Assembly (NCBI GenBank): GCA_020634155.1
Contig: JACKCI010000002.1
Span: 186,001-250,000 of the forward strand
Source: Anaerolineales bacterium
GTDB lineage: Bacteria; Chloroflexota; Anaerolineae; Aggregatilineales; J027
Reading direction: 5' to 3'
Length of the DNA: 64,000 bases
Under the pieces are notes generated by a model that saw only the letters and a program-made list of their open reading frames with translations, did no database searches and had not been told where the DNA came from. The position numbers were made by a program, and so were the translations under genes. Positions 7,724 to 15,541 of this stretch are shown here, in pieces; the stretch's first letter is position 1, and each line of letters opens with the position of its first letter.

Positions 7724-8437
7724 CTAGCGTGCGCCCTGCTGAATGGCGAGCTTAACTTCGCCAATGGCACGGGTCACTTCGATTTCACGCGGGCAGGCTG
7801 GCGTACAGTTGAAGATAGTACGGCAACGCCACACGCCATCGGGTTCAGCCAAAATATTCAAGCGCTGGTTGGTGGCACCATCGCGGCTGTCAAAGATAAA
7901 GCGGTGGGCATTGACAATCGCGGCGGGGCCAACATACTGACCGCTGGCCCAAAAGCTGGGACAACTGGTGGTACAGCACGCGCACAAAATACATTTGGTG
8001 GTGTCATCAAAACGGGCGCGGTCAGCTTGAGATTGATACCGCTCACGACCATTAGATGGCACAGGGGTGGCTGGCACGAAGTAGGGCATCACTGAGCGAT
8101 AATGCTCAAAAAAGGCCTCAAAATCGGTTACAAGGTCTTTGATAACCTTCAAGCCCAAAATCGGCTCGATTTGAATAACTTTGCTGGCATCAATGGCCTG
8201 AAGCAAAGTGGTACAAGCTAGTCGATTTCTACCATTAATCCGCATGGCATCCGACCCGCACACGCCATGAGCACATGAACGGCGCAAGGTCAGGGTGCCA
8301 TCTTGCTCCCACTTGACCCGATTCAGCAATTCCAAAACGCTATCAGTTGGCTCAACATCCGTTAAGGTGTACTCGCCCCAATATGGCTTTTGGTCTTTTT
8401 CGGGGTTGAACCGACGTATCCGCAGCTTAACTTCCAT
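7724..8437 (-). CDS. sdhB: Succinate dehydrogenase iron-sulfur subunit
   Basis: The 237-aa electron-transfer subunit of complex II carries electrons from the flavoprotein to the membrane quinone site. Three cluster-binding motifs are visible: a [2Fe-2S] site (CAHGVCGSDAM ... RLAC), a [4Fe-4S] site (CILCACCTTSCP) and a third site (CRTIFNCTPACPREI), ending near the C-terminus as usual. The start ATG at 8437 follows AAAGGAG. It is the last gene of the operon, 15 nt after sdhA. Confidence 0.97.
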   Translation of the reverse strand: MEVKLRIRRFNPEKDQKPYWGEYTLTDVEPTDSVLELLNRVKWEQDGTLTLRRSCAHGVCGSDAMRINGRNRLACTTLLQAIDASKVIQIEPILGLKVIKDLVTDFEAFFEHYRSVMPYFVPATPVPSNGRERYQSQADRARFDDTTKCILCACCTTSCPSFWASGQYVGPAAIVNAHRFIFDSRDGATNQRLNILAEPDGVWRCRTIFNCTPACPREIEVTRAIGEVKLAIQQGAR

Positions 8438-8452
8438 TAAGACATCGCTCCT

Positions 8453-10234
8453 TTAGTACACACGTTCCTTGGGTTCATGACCCAAAGACAAATCAACAGG
8501 GCGGTCATAGGCAATGCGTAGGCCATCCCCTTCAGGATAAACCATCGTATGGGCTAGATAATTCACATCGTCGCGCTTGGGGTAATCTTCACGGCTATGT
8601 GCGCCGCGGCTCTCTTTACGCTCCAACGCACAGGCCGCGGTAACTTCTGCTATGTCCAGCAAACAACCCAGTTCCCACGCTTCCAGCAAGTCGGTGTTGA
8701 AGCGGCGGCCTTGGTCATCTACCGCCAAGTCGTTGCGATAGTCTTCCTTAAGTTGACGAATGGTCTCCAGCGCTTCGGCCATCATGTCTTCTTGGCGGAA
8801 GACGCCGACCTTGTCCATCATCTCAGACCGCAGCTTCTTGCGGATGTCATAAGGGCGTTGTTTGCCTTTGCTGGAACGAATGCGCTCTAGCTCGGCCTCA
8901 ATTGCACCTGCTGGGTTATCTGGCAACGGCACGAAATCAGCATGGCGGCAATAATCAGCCATCTGTTGACCCGCTTTGCGTCCGAACACAATTAAGTCAG
9001 TGAGGCTGTTGGTGCCGAGACGGTTAGCCCCATGCACGCTTACACAGGCCACTTCACCCGCCGCATAGAGGCCGGGGATAACCGTTTCCTTGCCATCACG
9101 AATGACTTGAGCATGGATGTTGGTGGGGATACCACCCATTGCATAGTGGGCAGTGGGGGCAATCGGGATAGGCGACTCAACGGGGTCAACGCCTGCGTAA
9201 ATCTTGCAGAAGTCCATAATGTCCGGAAGCTTGGCTCGTACATAGTCGGCATCAATCCGCCGGCTCTCACCTGCCTCAGCCAGATAGCGGTTAACGGTTT
9301 CAGGGCGGACATCCATATAGACGTATTCCTTGCCCTTAATCCCGCGTTTCTCACGGACTTCGAGATAAATGGCACGGCTCACCACGTCACGGCTGGCAAG
9401 GTCTTTGATGGTCGGGGCATAGCGCTCCATAAAACGCTCGCCGCGGTCATTAATCAAGACACCACCTTCACCGCGCACACCTTCAGTAATCAACACACCA
9501 AGGGGATAGAGACCCGTGGGATGGAATTGGAAGAACTCCATATCTTGCAAGGGGAGGCCGTTGCGCCAAAACATGGCGGGGCCGTCACCCGTCAAGGTAT
9601 GGGCATTACTGGTGGTTGACCACATGCGGCCCCAGCCACCTGTTGCAAAGGTAATGGCTTTGGCATGGAAGATATGCAATTCGCCTGTGTCAATGGATAC
9701 TGCCACAACACCCGCTGGACGGTCACCATTCATGATGAGGTCAACCGCATGGAATTCGTCAAAGAAATTCACATTTTCTTTAATGCAGTTTTGGTACAGG
9801 GTCTGCAAAATCATGTGTCCCGTGCGGTCAGCCGAGTGACAAGCCCGCCGGACGGGTTTCTTAGTCTCATTATTGGTATGCCCGCCGAAGCGCCGTTGTG
9901 AAATGGTGCCGTCGTCGTTACGGTCAAAGGGCAAGCCCATCCATTCCAGTTCGATAACAGCTTCGATGGCTTCTTGAGCCAACACCTTGGCAGCGTTCTG
10001 GTCACTGAGGTAGTCCCCGCCTTTGACGGTATCGAAGGCGTGCCATTCCCAACGGTCTTCTTCGAGGTTACCTAATGAGGCTCCGATACCACCTTGGGCG
10101 GTTCCGGTGTGGCTACGGGTGGGATACAGCTTACTAATGACGGCTGTTCGTGCGCCGCGACTGGCATAGAGCGCGGCCATCATGCCAGCGCCGCCCGCCC
10201 CCACGACCACTGCGTCAAATTGATGAATGTGCAT
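8453..10234 (-). CDS. sdhA: Succinate dehydrogenase flavoprotein subunit
   Basis: The 593-aa catalytic subunit oxidises succinate to fumarate with covalent FAD. It has the N-terminal dinucleotide fold 'AVVVGAGGAGMMAAL', the FAD-linking His in 'RSHTGTAQGG', the active-site region 'FHPTGLYPLGVLITEGVRGEGG' and 'HGANRLGTNSLTDLIVFGRKAG'. I chose the ATG at 10234 because GAAGGAG precedes it and the family N-terminus starts there; an upstream in-frame start at 10261 would lie inside sdhC-D. The gene begins 11 nt after the sdhC-D stop. Confidence 0.97.
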   Translation of the reverse strand: MHIHQFDAVVVGAGGAGMMAALYASRGARTAVISKLYPTRSHTGTAQGGIGASLGNLEEDRWEWHAFDTVKGGDYLSDQNAAKVLAQEAIEAVIELEWMGLPFDRNDDGTISQRRFGGHTNNETKKPVRRACHSADRTGHMILQTLYQNCIKENVNFFDEFHAVDLIMNGDRPAGVVAVSIDTGELHIFHAKAITFATGGWGRMWSTTSNAHTLTGDGPAMFWRNGLPLQDMEFFQFHPTGLYPLGVLITEGVRGEGGVLINDRGERFMERYAPTIKDLASRDVVSRAIYLEVREKRGIKGKEYVYMDVRPETVNRYLAEAGESRRIDADYVRAKLPDIMDFCKIYAGVDPVESPIPIAPTAHYAMGGIPTNIHAQVIRDGKETVIPGLYAAGEVACVSVHGANRLGTNSLTDLIVFGRKAGQQMADYCRHADFVPLPDNPAGAIEAELERIRSSKGKQRPYDIRKKLRSEMMDKVGVFRQEDMMAEALETIRQLKEDYRNDLAVDDQGRRFNTDLLEAWELGCLLDIAEVTAACALERKESRGAHSREDYPKRDDVNYLAHTMVYPEGDGLRIAYDRPVDLSLGHEPKERVY

Positions 10235-10245
10235 ACAATACTCCT

Positions 10246-11265
10246 TCAACCACCGAGCCAAGTATTAAACGTTTGGGAAATACCTGCTTTGTCGATTGCG
10301 ATATTGAAAGCAGTTTCCTCGACCCCAGCTAAGAGTGCGCCCATGCCGAGAATAATCAGGGCTGCACCGCCAAAAACAACCACCCAATTGAAGGCACGAT
10401 TCACAATCGGGTTATGGAAGTAATCATTCACGACATAACGCAGGCCGTTGAAGCCGTGAACCACGACTAAGGCCAGCAATAAGCCATCATAGACACGCCA
10501 AATCGCTACACCAGCAACCAGATGATCCCATCGCTCTCCAACGAATTCAACGGCAAGGCCCGTATCGTTGGTGGCGGAGGTACCGATAACAGTTGCATCA
10601 GCGGCGGTGATGTCGAACACACCAGAGATGACGTGCATCATCGCCAAATGTCCGAAAACCAGTGGCACAATCAAGAAACCGGAAATCCGCATGAACGTCC
10701 AGAGCCATGCGTCAATTTGGCTGGCACGCTTGGGGGCTTTCTTTTCATCACCCGCAACCAGCGAGTAGAGGAAAGACAAAACCAGCGCCACCAAAACAAT
10801 GACGATGAACCCGATCAAAAATTGCGATTGGGTGTTAAGAATATCACCAAGGCTGGCAAACTCTGGGTCATCGCCCCAGAAATTTGCAACGTGGGTTGCC
10901 ATCATCCCCCAAACAGGAACAATGATGACAGCAGTGGCAACAAATACATAAGTAGCGGCTTTTTGTTGTAAATGCCAGAGATGCGGACGGTAATCTAAGA
11001 AGATGATGCGAAGGCCATTCATCGCATGGTAAATAATCGCTGCCACAAGGGCAAACTCGCCCAAGGTAAACAGCGGGCTTTGATACTCGTTAATGGCATC
11101 CGCATACAGTTCTGGGTAGAAGGCCGCCCATGACGTATCGATTACATGTAAAGCTAAAAATAAGACGATCCCAAGACCGGACAAGCGATGGAAAACCCAA
11201 CTCCATTGCCCGATTTTACCGCGATACCGTAGGGTCTCGGTAATCGTCGTGACGAGCGTCGCCAT
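10246..11265 (-). CDS. sdhC: Succinate dehydrogenase membrane anchor, SdhC-SdhD fusion
   Basis: The 339-aa protein is about twice the length of a single anchor subunit. The first half has the SdhC signature 'HRLSG' (residues 26-30) followed by 'FLALHVIDTSW' and 'AIIYHAMNGLRIIFLDY'. After a charged linker (GDEKKAPKRAS) the second half repeats the pattern with 'FMRISGFLIVPLVFGHLAMMHVI' and 'VVHGFNGLRYVVNDY', as in SdhD or a second heme/quinone-binding anchor. I count about eight hydrophobic segments in total. The start ATG at 11265 follows GGAGG; the frame is open further upstream to 11382, but that part reads through the promoter. First gene of sdhCD-A-B. Confidence 0.9.
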   Translation of the reverse strand: MATLVTTITETLRYRGKIGQWSWVFHRLSGLGIVLFLALHVIDTSWAAFYPELYADAINEYQSPLFTLGEFALVAAIIYHAMNGLRIIFLDYRPHLWHLQQKAATYVFVATAVIIVPVWGMMATHVANFWGDDPEFASLGDILNTQSQFLIGFIVIVLVALVLSFLYSLVAGDEKKAPKRASQIDAWLWTFMRISGFLIVPLVFGHLAMMHVISGVFDITAADATVIGTSATNDTGLAVEFVGERWDHLVAGVAIWRVYDGLLLALVVVHGFNGLRYVVNDYFHNPIVNRAFNWVVVFGGAALIILGMGALLAGVEETAFNIAIDKAGISQTFNTWLGG

Positions 11266-11296
11266 ATATCCTCCAATCCAGTAAAAGATTAGCGCG

Positions 11297-11326
11297 ATTA
11301 TAACACCCTGCTCTCGTATTTCGCAA
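11297..11326 (-). promoter_or_regulatory. Promoter of the sdh operon
   Basis: On the minus strand: -35 TTGCGA (11326-11321), 18-nt spacer, perfect -10 TATAAT (11302-11297). Its -35 overlaps that of the divergent promoter on the plus strand, so the two may compete. Confidence 0.6.
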
Positions 11327-11348
11327 AGGGGCAGGATAGTGGTACAAT
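11320..11348 (+). promoter_or_regulatory. Promoter of the 11382 / ybaK operon
   Basis: -35 TTCGCA (11320-11325), 17-nt spacer, -10 TACAAT (11343-11348), 33 nt before the first ATG. The -35 shares bases with the -35 of the divergent sdh promoter. Confidence 0.45.
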
Positions 11349-11381
11349 CGGGGGGACAGGACGGATGTTCGGGAATGACCA

Positions 11382-11681
11382 ATGACTATTAACACACGCC
11401 GTAAAATCATACGTAGACATTTTGTTGAAGCCATTGAAAGCTTTGAGCAAGGCGCGATTAGCAGCCGTGGTCTTGCTAAGTGGGTCGAGCAATCCACTAC
11501 CCAAGATGAGATGAATGTCATCAATGATGAGCTATTAAGTCACACATTTTGGGTTGCCCGTCACCTGCTCCACCGTCCAGCATGCTGGGCACCCAGCCTT
11601 GATGAGTTGGCTTACCTCTATCGCTGCTTGTTGGGTGAAGAAGAATTTGCTCAAGATGTGGCCGAAAGTTTCCGCCAATGA
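11382..11681 (+). CDS. Hypothetical protein, small all-helical
   Basis: The 99-aa product has a basic N-terminus (TRRKIIRRH), then mainly amphipathic helices and an acidic C-terminus. I do not recognise it. The arrangement 'VINDELLSHTFWVARHLLHRP' suggests a helical bundle. The stop overlaps the start of the ybaK-like gene by 4 nt (ATGA), so the two are coupled and it is very likely a real gene. Confidence 0.7.
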   Translation: MTINTRRKIIRRHFVEAIESFEQGAISSRGLAKWVEQSTTQDEMNVINDELLSHTFWVARHLLHRPACWAPSLDELAYLYRCLLGEEEFAQDVAESFRQ

Positions 11682-12151
11682 GCAACAAGAAACTCAACTC
11701 TATGCGCTTCTTAGAGCGCGAAGGGGTGGCCTATGAAGTCATCGAATTCGATGATTCTATCCATAGCGCCGAGGGGGTTGCCGAGTTTGCCGGGGTGCCA
11801 TCTTCAATGGTCTATAAGACGCTGGTGGTTATGCCAGAGGGAAGTAATCGCCCTGTACTGGTCTTGACCAGTGGTGACCGCACACTCGACCTCAAAAAAG
11901 TCGCCCAAGGCACGGGCCATAAGAAAGTGCGGATGGCTGCCCATCAGGAGGCTGAAAAGCTAACGGGCCTCAAGGTTGGCGGGATTTCAGCATTGGCCCT
12001 TACCGCCAAGAACTGGCCCGTCTATATCGACCAACCCGTCACCGAACTCGAATACATGCTGGTTAGCGCCGGACAACGCGGCGTCAACCTCAAAATCAGC
12101 GTTCAAGACTTTATCCGCGTCATCAAGGCACAGGTCATCAGCGCGACCTAA
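11678..12151 (+). CDS. ybaK: Cys-tRNA(Pro) deacylase, YbaK/EbsC type
   Basis: The 157-aa protein matches the YbaK editing family in length and layout: 'LEREGVAYEVIEF', 'EFAGVPSSMVYKTLVV' with the conserved substrate-binding Lys, 'VLTSGDRTLDLKKVAQ', 'GLKVGGISALAL' and 'YIDQPV'. The family hydrolyses mischarged Cys-tRNA(Pro) in the cytoplasm. Family assignment is firm; exact tRNA specificity (YbaK versus ProX or other branches) is inferred. Confidence 0.9.
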   Translation: MSNKKLNSMRFLEREGVAYEVIEFDDSIHSAEGVAEFAGVPSSMVYKTLVVMPEGSNRPVLVLTSGDRTLDLKKVAQGTGHKKVRMAAHQEAEKLTGLKVGGISALALTAKNWPVYIDQPVTELEYMLVSAGQRGVNLKISVQDFIRVIKAQVISAT

Positions 12152-12157
12152 TAACCT

Positions 12158-12655
12158 TTACCACCCCAGCACCCGCTGAAGTTCCTCAATCACATTATAG
12201 ATAATCGGACACAGCCCGACTCCGCCTAAGACTTCCTCTGTTGTCCAGCGAAAATCAGGGGTGAAGACCGGATAGAGGCGGCAACTGTCGGGGCGGTGAG
12301 GGTAGACGCTGCACAGCTTCCCGTCCAAAAAACGGCAGGGCTTATCACGCAACATTCCCCACTCGTCATCAGCATGGGCGCGTTCATAGTCGATAATGTC
12401 ATCAAGAGGAATGATGGTGGATAAGCGCTGGGCGTCACTGGGTGTGACGTAGACATCCAAGGAACGGCAACAGTTCGCACATTGGGTGCAATCAATGGCA
12501 TTGACAATCGGAGCAGCAATGCTTTCTACTAGTGCATCTAACTCGGCATCACTCCGCTCATCCAATTCAGCATAATAACGAAAGGCGGCATAATCATCCG
12601 CCCTTCGCTTGGCTTCCTCGGCTATGAACCCCAAATCGGTTTGGTACACGTTCAA
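12158..12655 (-). CDS. YkgJ-type Cys-cluster protein
   Basis: The 165-aa protein has two Cys groups: 'CTQCANCCRSLDVYVTPSDAQRL' in the middle and 'CRFLDGKLCSVYPHRPDSCRLYP' near the C-terminus. This is the pattern of the Zn/Fe-chelating CxxCxxCC family (YkgJ/UPF0153), thought to bind Zn or an Fe-S cluster; function is not established. The start overlaps the stop of the upstream gene by 4 nt, giving translational coupling to the kinase-like protein. Confidence 0.85.
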   Translation of the reverse strand: MNVYQTDLGFIAEEAKRRADDYAAFRYYAELDERSDAELDALVESIAAPIVNAIDCTQCANCCRSLDVYVTPSDAQRLSTIIPLDDIIDYERAHADDEWGMLRDKPCRFLDGKLCSVYPHRPDSCRLYPVFTPDFRWTTEEVLGGVGLCPIIYNVIEELQRVLGW

Positions 12656-13932
12656 GCCTCTTTAGGGGTCGTGCCGTTGGCCTCTTTTTCACGGACAGCA
12701 GCCATATCAGTGGCCGATTCTTGGACAACCCCTTGGGTTTCGGGGGTTGCTTTTGTTTCGAGTGCCTCATCCACAATCTTCAAGATGGCAGCACTGTCTT
12801 CTATGGCTTTTGCCTCACCATTCGATTCTGATGCTGGAAGGGCCGCAGTTGCATCAGATGATTTAGCCGCCTCCACTTCAGTCTTGGCGTCTAGTGTAGC
12901 TGCTTCTGGTTCAGGTGTGATGGTGGTCACTCCATCCGATTCAGCTTTAGGTGATGTCAATATAGGTTCTTTAAGCAGCGTATCGTAGACCTTCACCAAT
13001 AAAGAGACGGCTTTTGTGGGCTGTGTATCACCTGCGGTGGTTGTTTCGCGTAATGCTTCTAAGTTGAGGGTCTCGGTCTTGAGTACATTGCGGATTTCCT
13101 CTACTCGGTTCTCAGTAGCCTTGTCTTCGAGTAGTTGGTAAATCACAGCAAGAGCGTCCTCGGCTCTTTCGATTTGCTCACGGGGTGGCGTCTCAGTAGG
13201 TAAAGTGATATTGGTCTTTTCCGACATCAGGAGCTTATAGATGCGGTCAATGGGTTTCTCATTGCTCCCTTTAGCTGCTTCAGTTTTTGACCTCTCAGCC
13301 TCAATCACCTTGGGTGGTTCAATCTTGGGCTTGTCGGTTTGGACACCTGCCAAGGGTAACATCACGGCAAAGGCTTGGTGTCCGGTGCGGGTATTGTGCT
13401 GCAACCCCAGCCGAGAATGGTTGATTTCAAAGAAATCTTCAGCGGCATGGAACTCGGTAGCAACCACGCGGGTTTTAGGGTCACTCGCTGGCAGTCGTTG
13501 TAAAACTTCTTGGCGGCTTTCGTATGGCTTGCCACTGGCAGGTGTAAAAACAACTCGTACCCAAACACCTTCTAAGGGCGGGGTAGCTTCACTCAACATG
13601 ATGTGGCTGAGTTCGCCAATGGACTCAGCAAGGCTAATCAGCAAGCCAATTCCTTCAAAAAAGGTATCAGGATAGACCAACACCGCCCGCAAAGTCTCGT
13701 TTTTAATGATAGCGTGGCGGCTCAAGAATTCACTGAACCAGCCGGGTAGCTTGGTTAGGCTAACCGCTTGACGGGCATTTTCATCGAGTTTTTGCCCGTT
13801 TTTCCATTGAACAAGGGTTGACCATGCCCGCAAGATATTAGTCTGCTGGGGCAGGTCAAGGTCAAGCAAGCGTTGGGCAAGGTATTGACGGATAAAGGCG
13901 ATGCTTTCCCAATGCAGGGTTTTGTAATCCAT
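12652..13932 (-). CDS. Degenerate histidine-kinase-like protein with long Ala/Glu/Lys-rich tail
   Basis: The 426-aa protein has an N-terminal helical part (residues 1-80) like a dimerisation bundle but without an obvious phospho-His. Next comes a segment recalling an HATPase domain: 'VLVYPDTFFEGIGLLISLAESIGELSHIML' where the N-box would be, and 'RLGLQHNTRTGHQAFAVMLPLA' at the G-box/end strands. ATP-binding Asn and the DxG motif are absent. Residues 215-426 are low-complexity and charged, with predicted helices. I infer a non-catalytic relative of sensor kinases. The start at 13932 follows AAGGAG. It is followed by, and coupled to, the YkgJ-type gene. Confidence 0.7.
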   Translation of the reverse strand: MDYKTLHWESIAFIRQYLAQRLLDLDLPQQTNILRAWSTLVQWKNGQKLDENARQAVSLTKLPGWFSEFLSRHAIIKNETLRAVLVYPDTFFEGIGLLISLAESIGELSHIMLSEATPPLEGVWVRVVFTPASGKPYESRQEVLQRLPASDPKTRVVATEFHAAEDFFEINHSRLGLQHNTRTGHQAFAVMLPLAGVQTDKPKIEPPKVIEAERSKTEAAKGSNEKPIDRIYKLLMSEKTNITLPTETPPREQIERAEDALAVIYQLLEDKATENRVEEIRNVLKTETLNLEALRETTTAGDTQPTKAVSLLVKVYDTLLKEPILTSPKAESDGVTTITPEPEAATLDAKTEVEAAKSSDATAALPASESNGEAKAIEDSAAILKIVDEALETKATPETQGVVQESATDMAAVREKEANGTTPKEA

Positions 13933-13945
13933 AATTCATAGCTCC

Positions 13946-14866
13946 TTAAACCTGTTCCACAGTGGTCGGCTGGTGCCAACCACCGGGGCGGACAGGCATA
14001 ACAGGAATTTCAGCAATGCTAAGGGTTTGGGGTGGAGTCACCAGCACACTCAACGATGCCCGATGCGCGGGAGCCGGTAAGTGCCACCCCCGAAAGCGGC
14101 TCGTTTGGGTGGTGTCATGTAGGTTGGTCTGGGTGTAGCTACTGAGTGGGTTCAGGGCTACGATGGTAGAACGTTTGCCAATGCGTGGGATATTAAACAA
14201 GAGTTCTCCTAGTCGGCCTGTATCCTCTAAGCGGAGGTCGATATTGTTCATTTTCAGAAAGTCGCGGGCGCTTTGCAACTCAAAGGCGGTAATTTGATAA
14301 CGCCAATGTCCATTGGGTTTATAGAGCAACTCATCAAGGCTCTGCGGCGGTTTAGGAAGCGAGCGCTGGCGCATAAAACGCACCCGAAATTGAATATGCT
14401 GGGGTAGGTAGTCCAACGCAATGCGAACCGCCGCCCCCTGTGAAGCCGCCACACTATGCAAAAGCAGCAGGGTTTCTTGGAGAGTTTGCTGATTGCCTTG
14501 AATAAAGGTGTTGGGGTTTGTCCGTAACCCCGGAACAAGACGCAAAGAGGTGGTGAGCCAATCTAATAGATGCTGTAAGCGGAAAGGGTGAACCGTTTTT
14601 TCGGGTAGTGGACTGCCTGTCTTATATTGAATGAGCCATGACCACGCCATTGTAATATCCAAGGCTTGCTCCACCTTGGACTTAGCACGTTCCCGCCACC
14701 AACCGGGAGGATTGCCGCTTTCTTCTGGCAGATCCGCTACGGTCAGGGCTGCCAAGCCCGCGTTCAATACATCGGCCATACGGTGAGCAATCAAAAAATT
14801 AATCTCATTCAGTGTCCCCCAATCTGGCGTGGGGAGTATCTTTGAATCGGGTTGTGGTATCGTCAT
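13946..14866 (-). CDS. Second degenerate histidine-kinase-like protein
   Basis: The 306-aa protein (start at ATG 14866; the frame is open to 15025 but that part crosses a terminator hairpin) resembles the protein encoded just downstream. A helical start 'GTLNEINFLIAHRMADVLNAG' recalls a DHp helix, where the H of 'AHRM' could mark the H-box position. It is followed by 'NPNTFIQGNQQTLQETLLLLHSVAAS' and 'DFLKMNNIDLRLEDTGRLGELLFNIP', with the order of HATPase N-box and C-terminal strands but no DxG. The SD is weak. The pair probably arose by duplication. Confidence 0.65.
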   Translation of the reverse strand: MTIPQPDSKILPTPDWGTLNEINFLIAHRMADVLNAGLAALTVADLPEESGNPPGWWRERAKSKVEQALDITMAWSWLIQYKTGSPLPEKTVHPFRLQHLLDWLTTSLRLVPGLRTNPNTFIQGNQQTLQETLLLLHSVAASQGAAVRIALDYLPQHIQFRVRFMRQRSLPKPPQSLDELLYKPNGHWRYQITAFELQSARDFLKMNNIDLRLEDTGRLGELLFNIPRIGKRSTIVALNPLSSYTQTNLHDTTQTSRFRGWHLPAPAHRASLSVLVTPPQTLSIAEIPVMPVRPGGWHQPTTVEQV

Positions 14867-14896
14867 GGTTCGGTTTGGTTTGACCTTAAAAGCAAA

Positions 14897-14920
14897 GATG
14901 CGAGCATTGCGGCTCGCATC
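14897..14920 (-). terminator. Terminator after the small Cys-pair gene
   Basis: A perfect 9-bp stem GATGCGAGC (14897-14905) with GCTCGCATC (14912-14920) and a 6-nt loop. On the minus strand it is followed by TTTGCTTTT. It lies 32 nt after the stop of the gene at 14952 and 31 nt before the next start. Confidence 0.75.
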
Positions 14921-14951
14921 TCGGCGTGGGTGACAGGTGTTGTCGGTTACA

Positions 14952-15320
14952 CTAGACAAACTCAACTTCAAAAGGCGCTGCGTTGTATTCACGAATGGTG
15001 GCAAGGGCATCATGGAATAGTGCAATCAGGTTGCTGTCTGGCCCTTTGTAACGGCGCAAGGTTTGAATAGCGCAGAGGTCGCAGCCCCGCATAGCCCGAA
15101 AGCTATCCGTCTCGCACTCAACACACCCATTCAAACGCACCATCATCAACATAAAAGCTAAAGATTCTTCATGAGTTTCGGGTAAATTAATAACATGATC
15201 GACTAATGCTTGCCATTCGGGGCCGCGCATCTTCCGGAGCGCGGGGATGGCCTTGCGCGGAAACATGATTTCGTTTTTGGTGTACATGTTCTGCCGTTCC
15301 TTCGGTGCTGTTGTACTCAT
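14952..15320 (-). CDS. Hypothetical protein with paired Cys
   Basis: The 122-aa product is mainly helical with a CxxC-spacer-CxxC arrangement ('GCVECETDSFRAMRGCDLCA', about residues 65-85) that could bind zinc. A second ATG 12 codons in (MYTKNEIMF) is an alternative start; no clear SD helps to decide. It lies upstream of the kinase-like pair but is separated by a terminator, so it may be its own unit. I do not recognise a family. Confidence 0.7.
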   Translation of the reverse strand: MSTTAPKERQNMYTKNEIMFPRKAIPALRKMRGPEWQALVDHVINLPETHEESLAFMLMMVRLNGCVECETDSFRAMRGCDLCAIQTLRRYKGPDSNLIALFHDALATIREYNAAPFEVEFV

Positions 15321-15541
15321 AGCTTACTTGTTCTATGAAAAATCTCGAACACAACCACAGTACCAAATGTCGTTATAGTTTTGTTTGTTACAAATTTGTT
15401 TGTTGATAGTTAGAAAACTGTTTGACGCTTGATAGAGCTATTTGATGCGATTTTAGGGCAAATTTCAGGTGTGAGGCGTCAATCTTCAGGGTTTATGTAA
15501 AGTATCATTATGGGAAGAGCTTGGTTTGTATGTCACTGGGA
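15321..15541. other. AT-rich intergenic region with spaced inverted repeat
   Basis: This 221-bp gap between two minus-strand genes is clearly more AT-rich than its surroundings. It holds TTGACGC (15422-15428) and GCGTCAA (15476-15482), a 7-bp inverted repeat spaced by 47 nt. The TTGACG reading on the minus strand could be a -35, but no -10 stands out at the right distance. No gene is visible in it. Confidence 0.4.

Noticed and set aside
9032..9619. 195-aa open frame on the plus strand
   Set aside because: Antisense shadow of sdhA.
14867..15025. Longer N-terminus of the second kinase-like gene
   Set aside because: It would run through the terminator at 14897-14920 and overlap the preceding gene.
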